This document shows positions 1 to 5,696 of a stretch of 10,443 nt of DNA, in pieces. Origin of the DNA: Phycisphaerae bacterium (lineage in GTDB: Bacteria; Planctomycetota; Phycisphaerae; JAAYCJ01); contig JAAZAW010000267.1 of NCBI GenBank assembly GCA_012514125.1, positions 1 through 10,443 of the forward strand, written 5' to 3'. The translations under genes were made by a program, and so were the position numbers. Numbering within the stretch: position 1 is the stretch's first letter; every line of letters begins with the position of its first letter. The notes under the pieces are model-generated. The model did no database searches. It was not told where the DNA came from and was given only the letters and a program-made list of their open reading frames with translations.

Positions 1-93
1 GATGGGGAGGTTAGGCCAATAAAAAAATTTTATTTTTTTGGGGTGGGTATTTTGGCGGTGGAGGTGGCGAGGGGAGAAATGTTGATTTTTGAG

Positions 94-208
94 TCATGGC
101 TGGGAATGAATAGGGCCGGCTGCGAATGGCTAGGGTTGGCGTAGAGATTTCTATGAAAAAAATCATGGCTGGCAGCAAATAGCTAGGATTGATGTAGGGA
201 TTTCTATG
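94..208 (+). repeat. Degenerate 38-bp direct repeat (two copies plus a partial one)
   Basis: Positions 118-155 and 171-208 align without gaps over 38 bases with 30 matches. Both end in the identical GATTTCTATG and share GCTAGG and GTAG blocks. Most differences are G/A changes. The start-to-start distance is 53 bp. A partial related block, TCATGGCTGG, occurs at 94-103 and again at 163-172, which suggests a longer diverged tandem unit. No coding potential is apparent and the family is not one I recognise. Confidence 0.7.
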
Positions 209-217
209 GGAGGATTA

Positions 218-259
218 GAAGTTAAAAGGTGGAAGTTAAAAGGTGGAAGTTGGAAAAGA
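218..259 (+). repeat. 14-bp tandem repeat, about three units
   Basis: The unit GAAGTTAAAAGGTG occurs exactly twice in tandem (218-231, 232-245) and is followed by a degenerate third copy (246-259). It forms part of the same purine-rich stretch as the 8-bp arrays. Confidence 0.8.
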
Positions 260-266
260 AGAGATT

Positions 267-297
267 GAACCGCTAAGACGCCAAGGACGCCAAGAAG
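267..297 (+). repeat. Dispersed GAACCGC..CCAAG repeat, half-copy 1
   Basis: This 31-base block reads GAACCGCTAAGACGCCAAGG followed by ACGCCAAGAAG. A close copy lies at 982-1012 and an inverted pair lies at 2790-2895. From memory, repeats with this GCCAAG-type core are scattered in many bacterial genomes. Here it stands alone, without its inverted partner. Confidence 0.75.
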
Positions 298-335
298 CGA
301 GAAGAGAGTCAAAGAAATCGGGAGTCGGGAAGAAA

Positions 336-399
336 GTGAGAAGGTGAGAAAGTGAGAAAGTGCGAAGGTGAGAAAGTGAGAAGGTATGAAGGTGGAGAG
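336..399 (+). repeat. 8-bp tandem repeat array A (GTGNGAAR, eight units)
   Basis: Eight consecutive 8-base units fill 336-399 exactly: GTGAGAAG, GTGAGAAA (twice), GTGCGAAG, GTGAGAAA, GTGAGAAG, GTATGAAG, GTGGAGAG. The period is not a multiple of three, so any frame through it yields a low-complexity product repeating every eight residues. It belongs to the same family as the array at 1021-1076. Confidence 0.85.
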
Positions 400-607
400 A
401 AGGTTTCTTTGATTTATTCGACAGGCTTAGGATCGCGGGGGTGGAGAGATGAATTATTTCGACTATTTATTGGGAAAGGTGAGGGTGGGCATGATTTATC
501 ATTTTCTTCTCCTTTGGCAATGGAAGGTGGGAAAGGAGAGATTAAATATTACAAAATGGAAAATGCAAAAAGTTGAAGAGGATTGTCCAACGGCTTGAGC
601 TGATTCT

Positions 608-632
608 GGATTCCCGCCTTCGCGGGGATGAA
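608..632 (+). repeat. ATTCCC-N8-GGGAAT-type hairpin repeat, copy 1
   Basis: An inverted repeat with core ATTCCC (610-615), an 8-base spacer GCCTTCGC, then GGGGAT (624-629), one base off GGGAAT. The pattern is that of the dispersed dRS3-type repeat known from Neisseria. Similar GGATTCCCGCCTTCGCGGGA repeats occur in many other bacteria. It lies just before the IS110 relic, and a related copy in the same orientation follows the relic. Confidence 0.8.
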
Positions 633-642
633 GATATAAAAA

Positions 643-708
643 GAGGGCATCCTTTGAATAAGGTATATTGGTTGTTGCAAAAACAAACCCTTATGGAAAG
701 GATCCCTC
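643..708 (+). other. Long hairpin immediately upstream of the IS110 relic
   Basis: GAGGG-C-ATCCTTT (643-655) pairs with AAAGGATCCCTC (697-708) over 12 base pairs with one bulged C at 648. After a two-base mismatch the stem continues as ATAAGG (658-663) with CCTTAT (689-694), leaving a 25-base loop. The ATG of the transposase relic starts at the very next base. This is likely part of the left non-coding end of the original element. In IS110-family elements that end can encode the bridge RNA, but I cannot show that this is one. Confidence 0.6.
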
Positions 709-795
709 ATGAAGACGTATTATATCGGTGCGGATGTGGATAGCAAGATGACGAATTTTGCGGTGGAGGCCGACGGCGATGCCCGCGAGATGTGA
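709..795 (+). pseudogene. IS110-family transposase, N-terminal relic (28 codons)
   Basis: The frame encodes 28 residues beginning MKTYYIGADVDSKMTNFAVE and stops at TGA 793-795. The pattern Y-I-G-x-D-V-x-S-K is that of the start of IS110-family (DEDD, RuvC-like) transposases, and the Asp in GADV would be the first catalytic acid. Full-length members are roughly 300-400 residues, so only the extreme N-terminus remains. A purine-rich GGAAAGGA (695-702) precedes the ATG and fits a ribosome binding site. After the stop the sequence passes directly into an ATTCCC-type repeat, with no trace of the rest of the gene. The product cannot be active. The family call rests on a short motif recognised by eye. 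Confidence 0.6.
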
Positions 796-810
796 CGGAG
801 GCGAGGCTCT

Positions 811-837
811 GGATCCCCGCCTTCGCAGGAATGACGG
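811..837 (+). repeat. ATTCCC-N8-GGGAAT-type hairpin repeat, copy 2
   Basis: GGATCCCCGCCTTCGCAGGA, then ATGACGG: the same element as at 608-632, with the same spacer GCCTTCGC, same orientation and two arm substitutions. It follows the transposase relic by 15 bases, so the relic is bracketed by two copies. Confidence 0.75.
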
Positions 838-870
838 ACGGGGATGCCTCAGATCGTTGTGACTTGACTT

Positions 871-897
871 GGATTCCCGCTTGTGAGGGAATGACGG
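871..897 (+). repeat. ATTCCC-N8-GGGAAT hairpin repeat, copy 3 (exact core)
   Basis: ATTCCC (873-878), eight bases GCTTGTGA, then GGGAAT (887-892): a perfect match to the dRS3-type pattern, followed by the GACGG tail also seen at 833-837. It lies 60 bases after copy 2, in the same orientation. Confidence 0.8.
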
Positions 898-981
898 AAG
901 GGGGGAAAGTCGAAGAAGCCGGGGAGTCTTAAGAGTCGAGGAAGTCGGGAGAAGACAGGAAAGACAGAAGAGAAGAGAGGG

Positions 982-1012
982 GAACCGCCGAGACACCAAG
1001 GACGCCAAGAAG
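982..1012 (+). repeat. Dispersed GAACCGC..CCAAG repeat, half-copy 2
   Basis: GAACCGCCGAGACACCAAGG, then ACGCCAAGAAG. It differs from the copy at 267-297 at only three positions. As in that copy, an 8-bp GTGNGAAR array follows shortly afterwards, so the two elements have the same relative order twice in this region. Confidence 0.75.
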
Positions 1013-1020
1013 AGGAAGAA

Positions 1021-1076
1021 GTGGGAAGGTGTGAAAATATGAAAGTGTAAAAGTGAGAAGGTGTGAAGATGAGAAA
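1021..1076 (+). repeat. 8-bp tandem repeat array B (seven units)
   Basis: Seven consecutive 8-base units: GTGGGAAG, GTGTGAAA, ATATGAAA, GTGTAAAA, GTGAGAAG, GTGTGAAG, ATGAGAAA. It is the same degenerate consensus as the array at 336-399 but more diverged. On the other strand it produces a spurious Ser/His/Phe/Thr-rich open frame. Confidence 0.8.
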
Positions 1077-1162
1077 GGAGAAGAGATAGGGTAAGACGTT
1101 TGGATTTTTTTTTGGCGCGGTTTTTTCTATTACGTGATGGGGGCAAAGGTATCACATAGTTG

Positions 1163-1190
1163 TTGAAAAAATGATAAATGGTGATATAAT
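1163..1190 (+). promoter_or_regulatory. Sigma70-type promoter of the PEP-CTERM gene
   Basis: TTGAAA (1163-1168), a 16-base spacer, then a perfect TATAAT (1185-1190). Transcription would start near 1197, giving a leader of about 27 nt before the ATG at 1224. An alternative -35, TTGTTG (1160-1165), has a 19-base spacer and is less likely. Confidence 0.65.
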
Positions 1191-1212
1191 AAAACTATCA
1201 TATTGTAAAACA

Positions 1213-1221
1213 GGGGGGGGG
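1213..1221 (+). promoter_or_regulatory. G9 homopolymer in the ribosome-binding position
   Basis: Nine consecutive G residues end three bases before the ATG at 1224, where a Shine-Dalgarno sequence should be. No other GGAG-like site is present. G tracts of this length are prone to slipped-strand length change, which here would alter leader length and SD spacing but not the reading frame. Confidence 0.6.
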
Positions 1222-1223
1222 CG

Positions 1224-1955
1224 ATGAAAAAACAGAAAACGTGGTGTGAGGGTGTTGTGTTATTGGTTTTTGGGGGTATGATTTGCTTTTTTGGGGGGAC
1301 GCCCGTTCCGACGTTTGCGACCCCGATCATTATTCCCCAAACCGATTGGAGCCGAGTCGATCTGGAAGTTTGGGTCTCGGACAATCCGGCGTCGCCTTGG
1401 CGTGAGGTGCTGGAAAGGCCTATCGGCAGTGGGTATATCGTGGAACTTTACAAGGAATTTACCGATGAGATAAACAATGGATATCTTCGCAGCAAGGCCA
1501 CGATCGAAGGGCCGGTTGGAAATATGCCCAACGGTGAGATATTCATGGAAGTACTTGTGGACGATGTTTATCAAGGGGGAACGCACGATGCCGAGGGAGA
1601 AATTCTGGCGTTGTGGAACTTCAAGGTGGGTGGCGAGGCTGTAAATTTTAGTTCGTCGATTATCCAGGAAGTACCGGGGCGAAGTACGCTCTCGATCTAT
1701 GATCGAACGTCGGCGGTGTTTTTGACGCAATTGGTCAATAATCATTATGGTCCGGAAGACTTTTCAGGTACGCTCGAGCCGCTTCACGAATATGTTCTGG
1801 CAGCATATTTGGAAGCTTCAATGGGCGATGGTTTGAATTTCATGACTTTTACGACGAATGCCACTTTCATGCCCGAACCGACGGTGGTGTGTTTTCTAAT
1901 GCTTGGAGGGGTGACGGTTTGGAGAATAAAAAAGCATCGCAATCGGATAGTTTAA
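1224..1955 (+). CDS. PEP-CTERM sorting-domain secreted protein of unknown function
   Basis: A 243-residue protein destined for export. It begins with a basic N-terminus and a hydrophobic stretch (about residues 10-30) with likely signal-peptidase cleavage after Thr-Phe-Ala (30-32). The C-terminus is a classic PEP-CTERM tail: Pro-Glu-Pro at 217-219, a short hydrophobic helix (220-233), then basic residues (RIKKHRN). Such tails are recognised by exosortase (EpsH/XrtA family) systems, which are associated with exopolysaccharide and surface display. The mature middle (33-215) is rich in beta-prone and acidic residues, and I recognise no enzymatic domain in it. No exosortase gene lies in this window. 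The gene is monocistronic, with its own promoter and terminator, and converges with the hydrolase gene at 1975. The ATG is fixed by the promoter and signal peptide, though the upstream ribosome site is an unusual G9 run. Confidence 0.85.
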   Translation: MKKQKTWCEGVVLLVFGGMICFFGGTPVPTFATPIIIPQTDWSRVDLEVWVSDNPASPWREVLERPIGSGYIVELYKEFTDEINNGYLRSKATIEGPVGNMPNGEIFMEVLVDDVYQGGTHDAEGEILALWNFKVGGEAVNFSSSIIQEVPGRSTLSIYDRTSAVFLTQLVNNHYGPEDFSGTLEPLHEYVLAAYLEASMGDGLNFMTFTTNATFMPEPTVVCFLMLGGVTVWRIKKHRNRIV

Positions 1956-1974
1956 GATTGCAAGATGTTTTTTT
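1935..1974 (+). terminator. Intrinsic terminator overlapping the PEP-CTERM gene 3' end
   Basis: CATCGCAATC (1935-1944) pairs with GATTGC-AA-GATG (1956-1967), ten pairs with a two-base bulge, followed by T7 (1968-1974). The stem begins inside the last codons and the TAA lies in the loop. A run of As at 1928-1933 on the other side means the hairpin could also terminate the minus-strand hydrolase transcript, which ends at 1975. Confidence 0.7.
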
Positions 1975-2763
1975 CTATCCCAATTCGGTTTTGAGGATTT
2001 CGTAGAAGTTGAGGCGAGCTTGGCGTTCGATCCAGGGAGTATGGCCGCAGTTTTTGAGTATGATGAAACGGAATTTTTTTATGATATTTTTCAGTGGAGA
2101 TTCGACGCCGGCGGCGGGGGTTGGATCATACTCGCCGTGGATGGCGAGGACGGGGCATCGGATGGATTTTCCGATTTCAAGAAGTCGGCCTGATTTTCGA
2201 AGCTCGTCGGCTTGGGGCCAGACGCAGTTGTAGATGTCGGCTTGAACGTTGATTGTTTCGCGGGGTTCGTCGATGGGGTCGTAGGTGTCGGTTTTTGAAA
2301 AGAGAGAGCCGAAACGGGCGAAATGGACGTTTTTTTGTTCCTGTGTGACGGTGGAATCTTCGAGTTGTTTGAAGAGAGCGTCGATTTCGTCTCTCTCGGC
2401 GGGGGTGAGTCGGCTCATTCGGGTATCGGAGAGATTTTTGACGTATTTTTGTTCGAAGGCGGGGGCGCCGACGAGGATAAGTTTGTGCACGAGTTCGGGA
2501 TGCTCGGCGGCGAGGAAATAGGCCAGCCAGGCGCCCCATGAATGGCCGATAAGTGTGACGGGAAGGTCGGCGTGAGTTTTTAAGACGTCGGCGAGTTCGT
2601 CGATTTGACCTTGGACGGATTTTTGAGTTTGCAGGGGTTCGAGAATCCCAATGGCGGTGGAAAGATCGCGAGCGACGGGACGCATTTCACCGGCGGCGCC
2701 GGGGCCGCCGTGGATGACGGCGATATGGAAAGGGGCTTGGCCGTAGGTTCTTGGATTGTTCAT
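1975..2763 (-). CDS. Alpha/beta hydrolase, proline iminopeptidase-like (S33-type)
   Basis: A 262-residue single-domain alpha/beta hydrolase with no signal peptide, so probably cytoplasmic. HGGPG (18-22) forms the oxyanion-hole region, as in proline iminopeptidases. The nucleophile elbow is GHSWGA with Ser75. The acid is probably Asp213 in HGEYDP and the base His241 in NCGHTPW, completing the triad. A helical cap lies between residues 105 and 190. HGGPG together with GxSxG is typical of the prolyl aminopeptidase family, but many ester or amide hydrolases share it, so the substrate is not settled. The gene converges with the PEP-CTERM gene and is separated from upstream speB by a large palindromic repeat, so it may be transcribed on its own. 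No strong Shine-Dalgarno is seen; GGAA stands about ten bases before the ATG. Confidence 0.8.
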   Translation of the reverse strand: MNNPRTYGQAPFHIAVIHGGPGAAGEMRPVARDLSTAIGILEPLQTQKSVQGQIDELADVLKTHADLPVTLIGHSWGAWLAYFLAAEHPELVHKLILVGAPAFEQKYVKNLSDTRMSRLTPAERDEIDALFKQLEDSTVTQEQKNVHFARFGSLFSKTDTYDPIDEPRETINVQADIYNCVWPQADELRKSGRLLEIGKSIRCPVLAIHGEYDPTPAAGVESPLKNIIKKFRFIILKNCGHTPWIERQARLNFYEILKTELG

Positions 2764-2789
2764 TTTTCAATTCCGTTAAGAGAAAAGTT

Positions 2790-2895
2790 GAACCACCCAG
2801 ACGCTAAGATCGCCAAAGAAGAAAAAAATCGATATAAAAAATTCTTTTTTTCGATCTTCCTGTCTTTCTTGGCGGCCTTGACGCCTTGGCGGTTC
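2790..2895 (-). repeat. Palindromic GAACCGCCAAG-type repeat pair between speB and the hydrolase gene
   Basis: A plus-strand arm (2790-2821, starting GAACCACCCAGACGCTAAGA) and a reverse-complement arm (about 2866-2895, ending CTTGGCGGTTC) face each other around an A/T-rich centre with its own inverted runs. It is the full inverted form of the half-copies at 267-297 and 982-1012. The near arm lies ten bases after the speB stop codon. The transcript could therefore fold into one long imperfect hairpin that works as an mRNA end or processing site, and it occupies the region just before the hydrolase gene. Confidence 0.75.
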
Positions 2896-2905
2896 GAAAA
2901 TTTAT

Positions 2906-3775
2906 TTATTGAGTTAGTGCGATGATTTTTGCGCCCAGTTTGGCAGCCATGAATTCTGTGACGACCTGGCCCGGTGTGGGCAGAACCTCGACGATATCAG
3001 CGGCGACAATCCGATGATTTTTTGCGACGGTCTCGAGCAGGCCTGTAACGTGATACCAATCGAGTCCGCCGGGTTCGGGAGTTCCTGTGCCGGGCGCGAC
3101 TGCGGGATCGAAACCGTCGATATCGATGGTGACGTAGACATTTTCGGTCAGCGCTGCTGTAGCGTCGATCATCCATTGGTCGTCGTGAGCCCGTCGAATG
3201 GTTTCGGCTGTGAAGACGACCTGATTGGTTTTACGGATATAGATAGATTCTTCTTCCGAGATGTTTCGGATACCGGCGGAGACGGTTTTGATGCCCATAT
3301 CGTGGATTCGTCGGATCACGCAGGCATGGGAGTAAGGCGAGCACTGCCAGGCGTTTCGCATGTCGAGATGGGCGTCGATGTGAAGGACAGAGAGTTTTTT
3401 GTATTTCGTGTTGACGGCTTTGACGAGAGCGGAAGAAATGGAATGTTCGCCGCCGAGTCCGAGGAGGAATTTTCCGCTACGGACTATTTTTTTGGCATAT
3501 TTGAAGATTTCGTTGAGCGTGCCTTCGGGACCGCAGGCGTCGGGTTCCATGGGTTCGAGTGTGGTGACGCCCGGGTGATAGATTTCTTTGCCGAGTTTAG
3601 GGTCGAAAAGTTCGACTTGTCGAGACGCGGCAATGATAGCGAGCGGGCCTTCCCGGCTTCCGGTGCGGAAGGAGACGGTGGAGTCGTAAGGTAACGGGAG
3701 GACGGCGTATTTGGATTTTTTATAATCGCTGTTTTCCGGCGGCAGTCCAAGGAAGTTGTAAGGGATGGTGACCAT
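2906..3775 (-). CDS. speB: Agmatinase (agmatine ureohydrolase)
   Basis: A 289-residue cytoplasmic enzyme of the arginase/agmatinase (ureohydrolase) family, about the usual length, that splits agmatine into putrescine and urea. All metal-ligand motifs are present: GGEHS with His111; HIDAHLD with Asp134, His136 and Asp138; and TIDIDGFDP with Asp218 and Asp220, continuing into PGTGTPEPGG, typical of agmatinases. It is expected to bind two Mn ions. I chose the ATG at 3775 because AGAAAGGA lies just upstream; an ATG seven codons earlier (3796) would place this site inside the gene. It is the last gene of the polyamine cluster, downstream of a pdaD that supplies agmatine, which favours agmatinase over arginase or formimidoylglutamase. 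A terminator lies between it and the preceding gene. A palindromic repeat follows its stop. Confidence 0.9.
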   Translation of the reverse strand: MVTIPYNFLGLPPENSDYKKSKYAVLPLPYDSTVSFRTGSREGPLAIIAASRQVELFDPKLGKEIYHPGVTTLEPMEPDACGPEGTLNEIFKYAKKIVRSGKFLLGLGGEHSISSALVKAVNTKYKKLSVLHIDAHLDMRNAWQCSPYSHACVIRRIHDMGIKTVSAGIRNISEEESIYIRKTNQVVFTAETIRRAHDDQWMIDATAALTENVYVTIDIDGFDPAVAPGTGTPEPGGLDWYHVTGLLETVAKNHRIVAADIVEVLPTPGQVVTEFMAAKLGAKIIALTQ

Positions 3776-3808
3776 TGTAATTTCCTTTCTCCACAAGGTT
3801 ATTTCCGC

Positions 3809-3843
3809 AAAAAAGAAGCTCCGCCGGTGAGGGCGAAGCTTCT
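3809..3843 (-). terminator. Intrinsic terminator between the DHS-like gene and speB
   Basis: On the minus strand AGAAGCTTCGCC (3843-3832) pairs with GGCGGAGCTTCT (3825-3814), 12 pairs with one T-G wobble and a six-base loop, followed by T6 (3814-3809). It begins 18 bases after the DHS-like stop codon. Only about 33 bases separate it from the speB start, so speB must depend on read-through or on a promoter inside or before this hairpin. Confidence 0.75.
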
Positions 3844-3860
3844 ATCAAAGTGTCAAAATT

Positions 3861-5018
3861 TTATTTCTGTTTGAGATATTTCTTCCAGACTTTGAGCGAG
3901 TCGGGATTTTTTTTGCAAACGTCGAGCATGGTTTCCACGAGTTCTTTGCGTTGCTTGAAGAGGCGTTTGGGTTTTCTCGCTTTATTCTTATTGAGCACAT
4001 ACTGGCAAAGAATGGGGAACGAGATCGACGAGCAGGAGTAGACGACGACGTGGTTGATATCTTCGGGTTTGAGTTTGCCCCAGCTTTTGGCTTCAGAGGG
4101 TGTGGCGCCGGAAAGGCCTCCCCATTGAGGCGAATCGGTCGTCAGTTGAATGAAGAAATCATGCCCGCCGGTGTAATTGCTTGGGTCTCGAAGGATTTGC
4201 CAGAGCATGGGCTGTGTTTGCATGTAGAAATTTTTGGGCGAACCACCGCCGAGTTCGACTACACCATTTTTCTTTGCGGCTCGAACCAATGCGGTGGATT
4301 CGAGGATGTCCTGGCAAGGATCGATGAGGATCGGTCGATCCAGAGCGTGTCCGATGGCCAGGTTCATCGCAATGGATGAATCGCCCGGCGAGCTGGTGTA
4401 AATGGGAACGTCATACTCTGCGGCGTTCACCAGCAGAGATTTTTCCGGATGAGGCGCAAGTTTCTTGACGACGTTGCCGATACGATAGTGCAGATCGGAA
4501 GTGGTGATCGGCTCGTTGGCCGGAATACCATTCATCGTTTGAAGGATGACGTTATCCGTGGAGGTCAACGTTTTATCGTCGTGGATGTAGACGTCGTAAA
4601 TTCGTGCGATTTTCTTTTGGGCGAGTTCATCGTCGTTGGCGCCGAAGTTTCCCTGCTCCATCGGAAAGTCGAAGGGGCGGTGCAGATCGTGATAGAGATT
4701 GGCGCCGGTGCTGATGATGAAATCGACAAAACCGCGTTTCATCAATTCGATGATCGGACCTGACATGCCGATGGGCGTCATGGCGCCGGCCACGGTCAAG
4801 GCGATGGTGGCGTCGGAATCGATCATTCGCGAGAAAAGTTGGCAAGCTTCGGCGAGTCGACGCCCGTTAAAACCCGAACAGGCGAAAACGTTGTCCACCA
4901 TATCGACCAGCAGTTCGTTTCCGGGCAGTTGGAGCGGTTCGATTGGACGACCGCCCCCGAGCCTGGAACGACATGAGTGTTTGGAACTCATCTTTTTTTT
5001 GCTTGTTTTTTTCTTCAT
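3861..5018 (-). CDS. Deoxyhypusine synthase-like protein (bacterial DHS-family polyamine enzyme)
   Basis: A 385-residue cytoplasmic protein with the deoxyhypusine synthase fold. After a Lys-rich start (1-13) come STGANLYHD (103-111), TSSPGDSS (208-215, the NAD-site region), LGGGSPKNF (256-264) and SGATPSEAKSWGK (303-315). Lys315 in SWGK matches the catalytic Lys329 of human DHS, and Glu309 matches Glu323. The human KHHIANAN segment, with substrate-site His288 and Asn292, is replaced by KNFYMQTQ (Asn263, Gln267). Eukaryotic and archaeal DHS moves an aminobutyl group from spermidine to eIF5A, and bacteria have no eIF5A. A role on a free polyamine, for example a homospermidine-type reaction, is therefore inferred from family and context. 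The ATG at 5018 has AAGGA six bases upstream; the open frame extends 35 codons further but overlaps pdaD. The gene lies 13 bases after pdaD, as in an operon. Confidence 0.85.
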   Translation of the reverse strand: MKKKTSKKKMSSKHSCRSRLGGGRPIEPLQLPGNELLVDMVDNVFACSGFNGRRLAEACQLFSRMIDSDATIALTVAGAMTPIGMSGPIIELMKRGFVDFIISTGANLYHDLHRPFDFPMEQGNFGANDDELAQKKIARIYDVYIHDDKTLTSTDNVILQTMNGIPANEPITTSDLHYRIGNVVKKLAPHPEKSLLVNAAEYDVPIYTSSPGDSSIAMNLAIGHALDRPILIDPCQDILESTALVRAAKKNGVVELGGGSPKNFYMQTQPMLWQILRDPSNYTGGHDFFIQLTTDSPQWGGLSGATPSEAKSWGKLKPEDINHVVVYSCSSISFPILCQYVLNKNKARKPKRLFKQRKELVETMLDVCKKNPDSLKVWKKYLKQK

Positions 5019-5031
5019 GATTTCCTTGTCG

Positions 5032-5586
5032 TTAGTAAACAAATACTGCGGCGGCGACGACGGTTGTCCACAGACCGTTCTTGTCGCCTTCGGCCGTTTG
5101 AACAACATTGGCGGATTTAACAATCTGACCGCTCATGCGGTAAATTTCGCGTCGCGAATCGTAATCCGTGTCCGCGTCAAACTTGATGTCCAGCGTCGTT
5201 GCGAGCATGGTCGCCGCCATGTCTTCGACCAGATCGCCGCATTTTTTTTCTGTCAAACCATAGCCGTGGTGCTCGGAAATATATCCGTACTGATCGCCCG
5301 AAGCGGGAACCGCCAGACCGATGCCTGCGGTGGTAAGACGATTAGGTTCGTTGGTGCGAGATTCCGCCATGACGACAAACGCAATCTGCCCCGGTTTGAG
5401 CATTTTGATGCCTTTACTCTTGGGGACGATCTTACATCCAGGCGGAAGAATCGAGCTGACCTTGACCAGGTTCAAAGGAGCGATACCGGCGTCTCGCAAC
5501 GCGACTTCGAAAGATTGCAGACTATACCTGTGTTTTCCGACACCTTTCGTGAAAAACATGTACTTTGGAACAATAGGTCCTTCCAT
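5032..5586 (-). CDS. pdaD: Pyruvoyl-dependent arginine decarboxylase
   Basis: A 184-residue protein, close to family length, that decarboxylates arginine to agmatine, the first step of agmatine-route polyamine synthesis. It is made as a proenzyme. Self-cleavage between Ser44 and Ser45 in KVSSILPPGC would give a small beta chain and an alpha chain whose N-terminal Ser becomes the pyruvoyl cofactor. Other family signatures are PKSKGI (55-60), MAESRTNEP (73-81), and SEHHGYG (104-110) with the likely catalytic Glu105. No PLP site is expected. The gene opens a minus-strand transcript with the DHS-like gene (13 bases downstream) and then speB, so product and substrate link directly. GAGGG lies about nine bases before the ATG. 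A promoter lies about 180 bases upstream, giving a long leader. Confidence 0.9.
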   Translation of the reverse strand: MEGPIVPKYMFFTKGVGKHRYSLQSFEVALRDAGIAPLNLVKVSSILPPGCKIVPKSKGIKMLKPGQIAFVVMAESRTNEPNRLTTAGIGLAVPASGDQYGYISEHHGYGLTEKKCGDLVEDMAATMLATTLDIKFDADTDYDSRREIYRMSGQIVKSANVVQTAEGDKNGLWTTVVAAAVFVY

Positions 5587-5696
5587 TTAACCAAACCCTC
5601 ACTACAAAAATCTAAAAGTTACCAGGAACAACAAGCTTTCAGCCGTCAGATGTCGGATTTTGGATTTCCAATTTATTTTACCGTGTCTGGTTATTA

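Larger units (their letters stand above)
1..1223. other. Gene-poor, purine-rich, repeat-dense region
   Basis: I find no intact gene here. The plus strand is strikingly rich in A and G, especially around 210-400 and 895-1090. The stretch is a patchwork of short repeats, listed individually, and one transposase relic. The open frames present (for example 352-576 on plus and 691-1155 on minus) follow the 8-bp repeat period and have low-complexity products, so I do not call them genes. The last 60 bases hold the promoter of the downstream PEP-CTERM gene. Confidence 0.75.

Noticed and set aside
352..576. Plus-strand 74-residue open frame
   Set aside because: It begins inside the 8-bp repeat array and has a low-complexity Gly/Glu/Lys-rich product with no recognisable motif.
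608..897. Possible CRISPR array from the three hairpin repeats
   Set aside because: The spacings differ widely (about 200 and 60 bases), the copies are not identical, the intervening DNA is a transposase relic, and no cas gene is present.
691..1155. Minus-strand 154-residue open frame rich in Ser, His, Leu, Phe
   Set aside because: It arises from the 8-bp repeat array and the ATTCCC/GAACC repeats read backwards, and has low-complexity composition and no ribosome site.
3014..3694. Long plus-strand open frame (226 residues) across speB
   Set aside because: It is antisense to a gene with all ureohydrolase motifs; the frame is a by-product of GC-rich codon use.
5019..5123. Longer N-terminus for the DHS-like protein
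   Set aside because: It would overlap the end of pdaD by about 90 bases; the ATG at 5018 has a good AAGGA site and starts the Lys-rich sequence.
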